Shown: one piece after another, positions 1 through 10,564 of the stretch
How positions within the stretch are numbered: position 1 is the first letter of the stretch
How the letters are laid out: every line of letters starts with the position of its first letter
Assembly (NCBI GenBank): GCA_012932865.1
Contig: SAXG01000078.1
Coordinates: forward strand, 62,001 to 126,000
DNA length: 64,000 nucleotides
Source of the DNA: Amylostereum areolatum
Lineage: Eukaryota; Basidiomycota; Agaricomycetes; Russulales; Stereaceae
Reading direction: 5' to 3'
The notes under the pieces: generated by a model
Told to the model about the DNA's origin: nothing
What the model saw: the letters and a program-made list of their open reading frames with translations, nothing else
Database searches by the model: none
Program-made: the position numbers and the translations under genes

Positions 1-1295
1 TAGACGAGTTTCCAGTCGACAAAGCTCGGGGCTTTGGAGACGATCGCGGCGCAGCGCGGGTACCAGTCTTTGACGATCGCGAGGACGTCTTCGCGTTTTC
101 CGGGGAAGGACCATGATTCGTCGATCCCGGCCTCGTCCCTGCGGCGACGGCGGGTTAGGAAACGAAGAGAGGCTGGGAAGAAGGAGAAGGAAGGGAGAGA
201 AGAGGCGTACTTGTGGGTCAGGACACACGAGACGGAGGTGCCCTTCTTGCAGTTGGAGGCGAGGAAGTGGACGTCTTGGCCTACACGGACGTCAGGCCGG
301 CGAAGACAGGACGACGACGAAAGACGAACCGATCCAGCCGTACAGCACGTCCTCCTCGCGGGCGAAAATCTCCGTCAGCGGGTCCTCGGCCATGCCGGTC
401 TCTTTTGGACTGAACCACGCCCTGTATATCGCATACCCGGACGATATGGGTTTATCGTCGTATCCCTGCAGACAGGCGCGCGGAACGAATGGGTGGGAGG
501 TGAGGAGACGAAAAACGGAGCAACGCACCAGCACCAGCTTCCGAGCGGTGCTACGCACGCCGTCTGCGCCCACCACGACGTCCGCCTCGAGCCGTTCGCC
601 GTCCACCACCACGCCCGCTCTCCCCGTCTCCTCATCCTCCCAAAACTCCTTCACGTCCTTCCCCAGCCTCACGTCGACGCCGAGGCCGCGCGCGTACTCG
701 AGGAGGACCTCGAAGATCTCGCCGCGGTGGCCGTTGTAGGAGCGGGAGTTGTATTGTCCTTGGGGGAAGGGCTGGGTCGCGATGAGCTCGCCGAGGTGGT
801 TGTGCAGCTTGAACTCGGTCGCGTGCCCGCAGATCGGCCATAGCCTGGGCGGAAAAGGGGGGGTAGGGGCGTAAGCAATAGCATGGACGCCCAGGGACGC
901 CCAGGGACGGACGGCATACTTATCGTGGAGGCCCCATCTCATGAAGAAACGGCCGACGTTCAAGTTGAAGCTGATGACCTGGAAGACGATGGACACGGAG
1001 ATAGAAAGAGGGCGGCGGTGAGATACGTACGTCGCCTGCAGAGAGTCAGAGAGGTCAGATGAGGTGATAGGGGGCGGAGAGAGAGGTACGCACCGAGCAT
1101 GCGGACGTGGTCGTATTTCTCGAGGACGATGACGGAGTGGCCTTTGAGCACGGACTCGATGGCGCACGCGAGGCCGGCAAAGCCAAGGCCTACGATGACG
1201 ATACTGATGCCCGACGGGTCAAGGGGCACCGTTTTCGCGAAGCCCATGTCCTCGAGCTCTTGATCGGTCATTCGGGGAGGGTCGCTGGAGGGCAT
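1..1295 (-). CDS. FAD-dependent monooxygenase, salicylate-hydroxylase-like (3' part missing)
   Basis: This is a flavoprotein hydroxylase that would oxidise an aromatic or similar substrate with NAD(P)H and O2. The N-terminus has the dinucleotide fold with the GxGxxG motif (IVGLGFAGLA), and further on is the second FAD motif GADGVRS. The start at 1295 places MPSSDPPRMTDQELE before the Rossmann strand. Exon 1 is 1094-1295, followed by a 5-nt micro-exon at 1031-1035 that restores the family-typical MLGDVISF. The next exon starts at 978, and an intron of about 78 bp (about 844-921) rejoins LHDK to LWPIC. More introns follow before the gene runs off the left edge. It faces away from the thiolase at 2583. 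The family is clear; the substrate is not known. Confidence 0.85.
1031..1035 (-). other. Predicted 5-nt micro-exon of the FAD monooxygenase
   Basis: On the minus strand the order is CTGCAG, then GCGAC, then GTACGT: an ideal acceptor, five bases and an ideal donor. The flanking introns would be 1036-1093 (58 nt) and 979-1030 (52 nt), both of normal size here. Exon 1 ends in phase 1, so the five bases complete two codons (Gly-Asp) and the reading frame continues as VISFNLNVGRF. Skipping it breaks the frame. Confidence 0.7.
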
Positions 1296-1890
1296 GGCTG
1301 TGTGAGTTCGGGGGGGGGAAAGAAATCGTATGTTTTTCGGAAGACATACAACAGGGCTTATATATGTTCTCATCCGCCTGGAGCGAGAATCGCGCGAGAG
1401 CGGGGGGGCGTATGAATTGGGGGGGGCGGGAAACGAGACCACGTTTGCGCCGATCATCGCACCTGTGGTCGGCGCAAGGCGTCAGGTCGTGACTGGAACG
1501 ACGCTGGGCGGCGAGTTGTCGGCATGATTACTGCATAAGGTGATGGATGAGACTCTGGAAGGGCGATGGGACGGTGCGATGCGCGCACCCGCGGTGGTGG
1601 TGTATGGTAAAAGACTGCAACGAAGGTCCAGTTTTTCGGAACGAGCACGATTATCGCGTCGGCGACTCGGCGGAGGCAGATCGCGGGGTACAGATGAGAC
1701 GAATTTGTCGGATGACCGAGCCCTCGAGGTTCGACGAGTGGCGGGGCGGGGAGACAAACGCTGGCGAAGGATGCGTACGTTCGGACTGCCGCCTTCTACG
1801 CTCTTCGGCAGGTGAGAAGGAGCTCATGCCGAGTGCGATCTGTCGGGCGGCCATGTGCGTCTTGACGCGTCTTTTGACTCGTTTACGATA

Positions 1891-2278
1891 CAGTGCCTTG
1901 CATATATTTCTGGAGGTCGCGTCGGAAGATTCTTTGTTTGTTCGACCAAACACTTCCATATGAGGCTGCAGTCGTAACGGGTGACTCTCCGTGACTATTA
2001 CGTGATGCCTGGCGAGAGGCTCACTGCCTAAATCCTTCCTTGACATTGTTCCTCCTCCCTCTTCCCTCCGACACCCTCTTATCATCATTTGAAACCACTC
2101 ACAAATCCAAGGTTTGTGTTACCTTGTGAGCATGGATCCCTGCAGGACGTGAGCATGCATGTAACACCCATCACTCTTCAACTCGGACCGTCCCGGAGTT
2201 GCCTGTTAAGGATTTGTTTGGTCGTAACAAACAAAGAATCTCGAGGACGCGACCTCCAGAAATATATGCAAGGCACTG
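1891..2278. mobile_element. Short inverted-repeat element, Tc1/mariner-like MITE
   Basis: The ends are inverted repeats of about 60 bp beginning CAGTGCCTTGCATATATT. The two arms match except for a few indels. The dinucleotide TA lies directly outside both ends (1889-1890 and 2279-2280), as expected for Tc1/mariner target duplication. At 388 bp with no transposase frame it would be non-autonomous. It sits about 300 bp upstream of the thiolase start, between that gene and the monooxygenase. Family assignment rests only on the TA and the CAGTG terminus. Confidence 0.65.
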
Positions 2279-2524
2279 TATCATAAGTTGGTCACGGCGT
2301 CGTCCAAAGGTCCAACGTCCAACTCGCCACAGAGGATGCACCCAAGTCTGTGATCAGCTGTGATCTCGAGAAACGCGCGCAGAGGGAAATCGTAAGCCGA
2401 GGGTCGGCCTCGGTGAGAGGATACACGTGACGTTGAAATCACATGGGAAAAGCTTCCCCAGAGCGGCAGACAATCACAGCACCGGCTACTCTCCGCCTCT
2501 TTCCCCACACCCACCCGTCTTACT

Positions 2525-2530
2525 TATAAA
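2525..2530 (+). promoter_or_regulatory. TATA box of the thiolase gene
   Basis: TATAAA lies 53 bp upstream of the thiolase start codon, followed by a pyrimidine-rich leader ending in CAAACCCC. The spacing fits a short 5' leader. Confidence 0.5.
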
Positions 2531-2582
2531 CCGTGCAAGGACAGGTCTCAGCGAACACACAAACCCCTTCTTCTCTCGAACC

Positions 2583-4169
2583 ATGGCCTCCTTCGCATTC
2601 ACTCACTCTGGCAAATCCGCCGTCCTCGCCAAGTCCGACAACGACGTCGTCATCGTCTCCGCCATTCGTACAGCCGTCACCAAGGTGCGTCATTGTATCA
2701 CAACTTTTCACCCCCGCACTTCCCTCCTGACGCTATTTTTCGCAATGTAGGGAAAGAAGGGAGGTTTCAAAGACACGCGTCCCGAAGAGCTGCTCTCGGG
2801 CGTCCTGCGTTCGGTCTACACCCGCGTCGGCCTCGACCCCGCACTCATCGAGGACATCGCCGTGGGTAACGTTCTCCCCGCCGGCGGAGGTGCCACGGCC
2901 GCTCGTATGGCCGGTCTTCATGCAGGGATCCCCAACACCACCTCCATCGCCACCGTCAACCGCCAGTGCTCCTCCGGCCTCACTGCCGTCAACCAAATCG
3001 CAGCCCAAATAGCCACAGGGCAGATCGACATCGGCATCGGTACGTCCACCCGCCCGTGCCCTTTTTTGTTCCGCAACCCCTCATCCTGTGTGCTCACGCA
3101 GGCGCCGGTGTCGAATCCATGACCTTCGGCTTCGGCCCAGGCGCACAACCAGACGGCTTCTCCGAGGCCGTCCTCTCCAACCAGGAGGCGGAGGACTGCC
3201 TCTTGCCCATGGGCATCACGTCCGAGAACGTCGCGGAGGCGTACGGCATCACGCGCAAGCAGCAGGACGAGTTCTCGGCCAAGTCGTTCCAAAAGGCCGC
3301 CGCCGCGCAGAAGGCGGGCAAGTTCCGCGACGAGATCGTCCCGCTCAAGGTCAAGGTCGTCGACCCGAAGACCGAACAGGAGAGGGAGATCGTCGTCGAC
3401 CAGGACGACGGCATTCGCGCGGGCGTCACGGCCGAGAGCTTGGGCAAGCTCAAGCCTGTGTTCAAGCCCACGGGCAGCACACACGCAGGTGCGTTTCTTT
3501 TCTCGTCCTGTGTTATACTTTGCCCACAAGAGTTCGCGCTAACGCTTCTCCCAGGCAACGCCTCGCAGGTGTCCGATGGCGCCGCGGCCGTGCTCCTCAC
3601 CCGCCGTTCGGTCGCAAAACGTCTCGGTCTGCCCATCGTCGGCAAGTTCGTCGCCGCCGCCGTGGCAGGTGTGCCCCCGCGCATCATGGGCGTCGGCCCC
3701 GCGTTCGCGATCCCGAAGCTGCTAGAGAAGACGGGCGTGAGCAAGGAGGAGGTCGACTTTTACGAGATCAACGAGGCGTTCGCGTCGCAGGCGGTGTACT
3801 CGATCGAGAAGCTCGGGCTGCCGTACGAGAAGGTGAACCTGAACGGGGGTGGGATTTCGATCGGACACCCGTTGGGCTGCAGTGAGTTCTCTTTCCCTTC
3901 TCTTTTGCTTCCCTTCTTTCTCTCCCTCGCTCTCCCCTGCTGCGAGACTTTCCGTTCTGTTCTCCCCGCGTTTCCATCCCACATCCGTTTCGCGGGGCGC
4001 TTTTTTCCCTGGTTGGACGACGGGCTGACGCGTACGGTTCGCAGCGGGCGCACGGCAAATCGCGACGGGTCTCAACATCGCGAAGCAGACGGGCGGGAAC
4101 GTCTTCGTGACCAGCATGTGCATCGGCAGCGGTATGGGCATGGCTGCCATGTTCGTCAGCGAGCAGTGA
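2583..4169 (+). CDS. 3-ketoacyl-CoA / acetyl-CoA thiolase
   Basis: Thiolase superfamily enzyme, either cleaving 3-ketoacyl-CoA in beta-oxidation or making acetoacetyl-CoA. Five exons can be read: 2583-2682, about 2751-3039, about 3103-3487, about 3555-3880 and about 4044-4169, with introns of about 62-70 bp and a longer last intron of about 160 bp. The acyl-accepting Cys is in NRQCSSGL (codon 2967-2969). NEAFA and the histidine motif GGGISIGHPLG follow, and the second active-site Cys is in the last exon (CIGSGMG). The C-terminus is SEQ, so there is no SKL-type PTS1, and I see no clear PTS2; the compartment is therefore open. The extended insert before the C-terminal half resembles peroxisomal 3-ketoacyl-CoA thiolases. 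Confidence 0.9.
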
Positions 4170-4300
4170 GGCGCATCCCGGGATGGACGTTGTTGTAGGA
4201 ATAACGTCTGGGGGTTCTGGCCCGTTGTTTGGCGCGCACATGGCTGTCTATCTCTATCTCTTTTATTATTATGTTGTAATGGGACGCGCTTTGAATGGCT
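4152..4300 (+). repeat. Thiolase tail repeat, copy 1
   Basis: The last codons and 3' flank of the thiolase are repeated at about 6818-6960 in the same orientation. Shared blocks include GGACGTTGTTGTAGGAATAA and a TTTTAT(T/C)ATTATGTTGTA stretch, with scattered substitutions and small indels. Confidence 0.7.
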
Positions 4301-4757
4301 TGAAGATGGGGGTTCGGTAGATGTGGACCTGTGCAGCTGTTCGTTCGAGTATTAGGTCGCGGCCGCAGCGATGATTTGGGGCTTCGTGGTTCAACTGGTT
4401 GGCTCAGGGCTCCAACGCCCACCGCGGCCTCCAGCAAATGCTCAAATACTTTCCAAGTACAAAACGGCCACGATGTCCCCTCCCTACGTTGTCTCCAAGC
4501 CCGAAGCGATGTTCTACTATTCGGGCATCTCTCCGACTCCCCCGAAGCTCGTCTACAGGACGGGGAGCTCGAAGACGCCCTGGGTCAAGCCTACGGGACT
4601 CGAGTCCTATCGCAAGCTCAAGCAGGCGCGCGGGGTGTTCGGCCACAAGCTCAACGTCGTCTGGAAGAGCGTGGGTCCCCTGATTCGGGACCTGCTGAAA
4701 ACCCAGAGGGTCGCTTGGACGTCCATCGACGTCGCTCGCTTCATCACCGACGGGGAC

Positions 4758-5344
4758 TAGGGCTCAGTAAAAAAGTCACCGGGTCCCCTGTAAGTAAGGG
4801 TAAGGTAAGTAAGGGTAAGTAAGCATTATTTACAGGTGTAAGTTACTGCGCGTAAGAAATCATTATTGACTGGTAAACAAGTATTTTTTTACACTGTAAG
4901 CCTGTAAGTAAGTAAGTGATAGTGTGCCGGTACTGACATTGCAACCAACTCACGAGCACCCTCCACTGATGTCGACGTGAGGTGTAGTTGCTGACGCAAG
5001 GAAGAGCAAAGAGTAGTACTACTAGCGAGGCTTGCCGCAAAGAACCTAAAGACTAGTCTCCCAGATGCAGATGAGACTTGGACGGACGAGACTGGCACTC
5101 GCGTGACCGTCAAACCTGCTCAACTTCAGGATCATCGTGTCCGGCGCCCACTCAAGTACTCACCACCAACGACGGGCTGGCATCCAGGAGCCGCTGATGA
5201 CTCTTGGATGCCAGGACACAATTTGATTTCTTACAATTTCTTACAGGCCTGTTTGCCCCCTCGAGTAAAAAAATGGTTACTTACTGTAAGTAAGTGCCAT
5301 TATTTACAGCTGTAAGTTACACCCCACTTTTTCACTGAACCCTA
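4758..5344. mobile_element. hAT-like non-autonomous element (587 bp) inside the protease-like gene
   Basis: The terminal inverted repeats are TAGGGCTCAGTAAAAAAGT at the left and TAGGGTTCAGTGAAAAAGT (reverse complement) at the right, 17 of 19 identical. The 8-bp sequence ACGGGGAC is present on both sides (4750-4757 and 5345-5352), matching hAT target duplication. Inside each end is a direct subterminal block of GTAAGTAAG followed by ATTATTTACAG and TGTAAGTTAC. A hairpin with arms TGGCATCCA/TGGATGCCA lies near 5180-5215. No transposase frame is present. Confidence 0.88.
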
Positions 5345-6184
5345 ACGGGGACGGAGACGAGAAGATCTACGGCCCTGTCGTGCTCTGGGTCGGTGTTCGT
5401 CCCGATTCGCTCCAGGCCGAGGACGCCTACAACTCGGGCAAAGAGATCCTTGACCTTCTCGCGAGCTTCGACATCGTCGACGTCGAGGTCGAATACCGCG
5501 AGTCCGTCTACAAGCGGTCGGGTGGTCCAGCGCTTCTTCGCTCCGTTTCTAACTTCAACACCACCGTGGACGTTCGCGGTCCCCTTACGCCCGCTCTCGG
5601 ACTCCCCATCGCAGTCTCTGACAGGCCAGACGCCCGGGGCACCATGGCCCTCTACTTCGCTGAGGGTGGCAACAGCGACAAGGTTTTGGGTCTTACCTGT
5701 CATCACGTCCTCTTCAACACGGACGGGGCTACCAACTATGACTACGTCTTCGCGGGCACCGATGCGCCTCGCCAGTACGTCCAGCTCCTCGACACTCGCG
5801 CCTTTGACAAGCTCCTCGACTCCATCAAGATGCGTATCCGTCGTCACCGCATCATGGCCGAGATTCACGGAGGGGAGGTCGAGAGATTGGAGGCGAGGGT
5901 GGGCGGTGACGACGACGACGACGTCGCGGAGGCGAAGAAGGAGCTGAGGATGACTCGGGGCCTGTTGGACGACGCGATCGACGCGATCGAGGACCTCGAG
6001 AAATTCTGCGAGAAGGTCCAGGAGGAGTGGGGAAAACCCAGTCAGCGCACCATCGGCCACATCCGCTCCTCCCCTGCCATCGCCTTCAACGTCGGTCCCG
6101 AAGGCTTCACCGAGGATTGGGGCGCGTTCGAGCTCGACGGATCCAAGTTCAAGGACGCGTTCAAGGGCAACTTTGTCGACCTTG

Positions 6185-6244
6185 GTGCGTTTCGATGTAT
6201 CTCACTGCAGATCGTCTAGTCGAAGTTCGAACGGTTGCACCCAG
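6185..6244 (+). other. Intron in the distal half of the protease-like gene
   Basis: GTGCGT donor and CACCCAG acceptor, 60 bp. Splicing joins NFVDLG to TEIPPDRF in frame and removes an in-frame stop at 6218-6220. Confidence 0.75.
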
Positions 6245-6817
6245 GTACGGAGATTCCACCCGACCGGTTCACCGTTAAGATGTTTCCCCGCGACGACGGC
6301 AAGGCGACCTTCAAGTACCCCGGCGACCGTCTCCTTCCACTCCGCGACATGATCACCGAAGAGCGCATGCGTGCGCCCGACATGCTTGATCACAACAACG
6401 AGGCCTGCCTGCTCGTCATCAAGAATGGCAGCGCTACCGACGTCACCGTCGGACGCGCGACGGGCCTCTTCTCGTTCGTTCGCGACGACGACACCGCTCA
6501 AGAGTCGATGGCATGGGCCATCTACAACTACGACAACAAGTCTGGTGTGTTTTCAGCCCCCGGAGACTCCGGCTCGATCATCGTCGATGGACTTGGGCGT
6601 ATCGGTGGCCTTCTGACCGGTGGTTCTGGCAAGACGGAGACCTCGGACGTTACCTACGCCACACCCATGTGGTGGCTCTGGCCCCGCATCCAGCAGCACT
6701 TCCCCGACGCCCACCTCTACCCCACCACCATGGCCTAGGTGCCGCGACGGCAAGAACGACATTGGCGACGCTGGCGAGCCGTCTTACTTCATTTGCTTCT
6801 GCTCGTGACCAGCTGTT

Positions 6818-6960
6818 CGTCAACGAGCACTGTGGCGCATCCGGGGTGGACGTTGTTGTAGGAATAATGTCTGGGGTCCTGGTCCGTTGTTTGGAAGGCA
6901 CATAGCTGTCTATCTTTATCTGTTTTATCATTATGTTGTAGTAGTTATGGGACGCCCTTG
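6818..6960 (+). repeat. Thiolase tail repeat, copy 2
   Basis: Degenerate copy of the thiolase 3' end and flank (4152-4300), lying just downstream of the protease-like gene. Similarity begins at GTTCGTCA(A/G)CGAGCA and fades after ATGGGACGC. It has no coding role here but may supply a 3' end signal. Confidence 0.65.
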
Positions 6961-9900
6961 ATGACGTGGCGAAGGGTGCTGGATGAGTCGGGCGCTACGA
7001 AGGATGAGACCTGATGAGACCCATTCGTAGGTTTGGTCTGCGACTCTGAGACGTCTCGACTGGACGGGTGGACGGTGGATCTGCTACGTTGGTGGCCTCC
7101 AACTAGTTCTGAATAAAGGTGAGTAGACATTCGCTTAACCTTACGCCGTCCAGGGTTTGATAGCGTTGACGTACCCTTCGTCGTTGAAGCATGCGGAATC
7201 ATCGAAGACGTTGGACGGCCAACGAGCAAGGCATCTCCTTCCAACTCTCCGCTTGCCTCATCAACCTGCTTTCAACGCATTCCGCCGAGGCACTTAGTGC
7301 GGTTCTGGTACGAAAACACATCGACATTTCAAAGAGCAGAAGTACCGTAACCGAATCATACAACGAGCACAACCACCCAATGAAAAAAAAGAGATGTCCC
7401 TCCTTTACGGGCCGCCTCCGACACTCCCTCCGTCGGTGCGATCTTGGGAAGGAGGGTATCCTTCTCCCCGGCGCAGCGTTCAAAGCTATCCCGTCCGACC
7501 TCGAGAGCGCTCCAAATATCAACGCACCTGGTGAACTTTCGATGAAAAAAAACTTCGCCCCGCGCAAGTCTTTTATATACGCCCCCTACCGTGGGAATCT
7601 CCACGTGATACTCGGGCGGGGGTATTTAAGCGCCGCGGCGCGGTGGGTGGGGTTTTTCTTTACAGTCATCTCGATGCTGCGTCGTATATGGGTGCGTTGA
7701 AGAAGCGATTCGAGGACGACGCGCGCGCTCGCAGGGGTCGGGTAGAAGGATTGGATCAGGAGCTGGGCATGCCGTTCGCCTTCGTTTTCATACGGTCGGG
7801 TGGCTAATCAGCTCGTGGCACATTTTTTCTTTCTTTGGGTCTTCGTAGTTGCGATTTGGGCGCTGCAATGTCGTAGGGGACAATGATACGCGTTTCTGCA
7901 TGATTAGTTCTGTCGGGATTCCTACTTGGGAAATCGCGAAGGGTCTCTGAGTCTGTACGCAAAATGCATTCGCACGGACCCGGTGCATGTGTGGGAGGAT
8001 GACGAAGACGAGAACGGAGTAGGTTTCGGGACATCCCGGTGCTCGACGTGCGCGCCTTTTTCTCTCCAGCTCAGTTCCACAACGAGAAGTTCACCTGGCC
8101 AATCCGACGCGGACGATGCGACGATGGAGAAATGTGAAAATCGGAGACTTCTGCCACGCCGGAGTCATACCGACAAGTCCCTACCAGGTACTACTGTACC
8201 TTCCTCCACCACCAGTAAGTTCGACCGGCCAATCCGATACGTTAAGTCGACGGGTTTCGTCCCGCAATCGCACCTCACATATTGCGCTATTCAGTACGGC
8301 GTAGCGTAGCGCGCCACGGAACGTGCAAACCACGAGGACGAGGGCCGGTCTCTTCCGTATAACGGGTGGTGCGTGGATCCATCTCCATTACGCCTCCTTC
8401 GTGAACTTACTGCGTATATACACGCCCTGCGCCAGGGGGCCCGCACAAACTCAAATACAACGCGGCGTAGTGGGCATGATCCGCGAGCGATATTTTGGGT
8501 TCGCCAGGGTACGCTAACAGCGTGCCAGCAGCAGCTAGCCGAGCCATCCGATAAGTGAGTATAGCCTCGGACTCGACGGAGCCCCTTTCACCTCCTACAC
8601 ACCGTCGCGGTCAACCGCTCCAGAAAAGGGACAAGTGGGAATGCAAAGATCGCGCTAATCCCGAACCAAAAGCCCGTAGGTAAGTATACGTATCATCCCC
8701 TTCAGCTCGGACGCCTCGTGAACGTTGAACTTCCGCGCGACGTGGCGGGATGCGTCATCTTCCCCTAGCCTGTTCACCGCAGGCGAAGGTCCTCAAGGAC
8801 TTTAGGCCGATACGTACGGGCGCGGGGAATGGAAGAGCAACGCGGGGAGACACATCCTATCACCGCTGCGGCCGCCGCCGAGCTACCCGTCATCTGTGCT
8901 CAACTTTGAAGTGCCAGTGCTGCACATCGCACACCGGTTCTCCCCGTCCGTCCAGCGCCCGTAGTAAGTGCGCATTTTGGTCGAGAACTTCGTGTGATTT
9001 TTCTGACCTCTGTCACGCCGCACGCGAGCATGTACCTGTGCATCGCATTCGTCTTCCTCAGGCTGGGGATCCCAAAGCAGGGCAGGACGCATCCCGGATT
9101 TTGCGAAGAAGACGTTCGCACTGGTGCCAGATCGTCCGCGCACCGCGGCGCGCAAACGGACAGCACCGCACGCCATGCGTGCGTGCTAACTTAGATCCCA
9201 CCTGTGTGGTACTTAGCGGCGACGCCTGTGTGACATGGCGCCCTCCGTCCGCCTTACCTTCGACGACATCGGCCTGAAGGAAGGCCAGATCAGTACGATT
9301 ATCGCGCGCCGTGCTGGGGGTCTCGCACGGGGACCACGCGGATCGATATGCAGGAGTTCAGCGTTAACCGCTCATGTTATTAGCGAGGCGTAACGGCGAC
9401 GGCGGCGGCCGTGCTTGGGCCAAGGAGAATAAGTATACTGTACCGTACTTATTGAATGCGGTGCGTGTTGCCCGTTCTGTTTCTTTTTTTCTGTCCTTCT
9501 TGACGCTGAGGTCAACTCGACGTTAGCTAGGCTGGCTGGAATTGGACTTGTTCAGACCGAGGACGATCCGCGCTATTCTTCGTTTATGTGAACTGGCCAT
9601 GCGGCCCACCCGACGAGGTAGAGATCAAAGCAGCCTTTGAGCGCGTTCGTACTAGTAACCACCGCGCAGCTGGGCGACGCGTCTTTGTGCCGAAAGCGTT
9701 CCGTCGTAAAGACGATCCACCGTCCTGCTCAATGTGGACGACAATTTGCGCCCTCTCGACCTGCGTCGAGCTCGCGGCCTCCGTCTTGGCCAGCGGCCGC
9801 CTCCAGGCGTGGGTGCATCGCCCACATACACCCCTCGCGACCCTCGATTTAGCACCGCGCGACGACGACATACATACGTGCCTTGGTCCCGTCCGTTTCT

Positions 9901-10545
9901 TGCCCTTCCTTTCTCCATTTTTTTCACCCACGCCATTTTGTCACCGCCCTGCCTCGACTCGCCGTGTAGTCTGGACCAAGGCTGTCTACGCCACCCGAGC
10001 ATTCTTCAAACCCCGCCTCAGGAGCGATGCCGTGGTTGGGGCCTTGGATACGCTGCGCGCCGGGCGTGAGAGGGCTCTGTTCTCACTCGCCTTTTCGCTT
10101 GTGCACACGCGCATGGTTGTATGTGAGTCCACCTAGACCTATGTATGTGCGTGCGGATCCTTTCCACGACGCGCCCTATTTTGGGTGCCTAACGTTAACC
10201 TCCGCCTGTCGCCCACGAAGTTCCAACTTTGCCAGGTTCTAGCTCCGCTTCCCGTTTGACTTTACGACGCATTGTTTTTGATTATCATTCCATATATATG
10301 TGTGTGTACTTACCCATCGTTGTCGAGAGCTCGTCGTCGTGAAATACCATCCTCTTCCGAGTCGCGCTGTTTCTATGTGTGTAAGTAGTATACGCGTGTG
10401 CGCACGCGTACAGCATTGTACTCCTTTTCAATAAAGCCATCCCGTTACCCCCGTGGTAGCGTTCCCATCGGTGGCTGTCATGTACCGTGATGCGCGCGGC
10501 GACGGCTTCCCGTTTCGTATCACCGCGTTTGACGGGGCGGAGCGC

Positions 10546-10564
10546 GGGGGGGGGGGGGGGGGGG
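10546..10564. repeat. Homopolymer run of 19 G
   Basis: Nineteen consecutive G on the plus strand in otherwise mixed sequence. The exact length may be unreliable in an assembly, and the run could form G-quadruplexes. Confidence 0.9.

Larger units (their letters stand above)
4473..6738 (+). pseudogene. PA-clan (trypsin-fold) serine-protease-like gene, interrupted by a MITE
   Basis: The first part (4473-4757, from MSPPYVVSKPEAMFYYSG) ends at a TAG that is the first three bases of the inserted element. The frame resumes exactly at 5353 and runs to an intron at 6185-6244, then to the stop at 6738. The distal part has a trypsin-like layout: GLTCHHVLF with the candidate catalytic His, a charged probable coiled coil (residues around DDDDDVAEAKKEL), and APGDSGSIIVDGLGR with the candidate Ser, followed by GGLLTGG. 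No signal peptide is visible. Taking out 595 bp (element plus one target copy) leaves the reading frame open, so the insertion looks recent. As it stands only a 95-residue N-terminal fragment could be made unless the element is spliced out. Substrate unknown. Confidence 0.75.

Noticed and set aside
34..843. 269-codon open frame on the plus strand
   Set aside because: It lies opposite the FAD monooxygenase exons, which carry clear family motifs; the plus-strand translation has none.
4758..5344. Reading the 587-bp segment as an ordinary intron
   Set aside because: It has terminal inverted repeats and an 8-bp target duplication, begins with TAG rather than GT, and is ten times longer than local introns.
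8116..8210. RWRNVKIGDF, reminiscent of a P4-ATPase motif
   Set aside because: The continuation does not match the flippase pattern and no other ATPase motif is found nearby.
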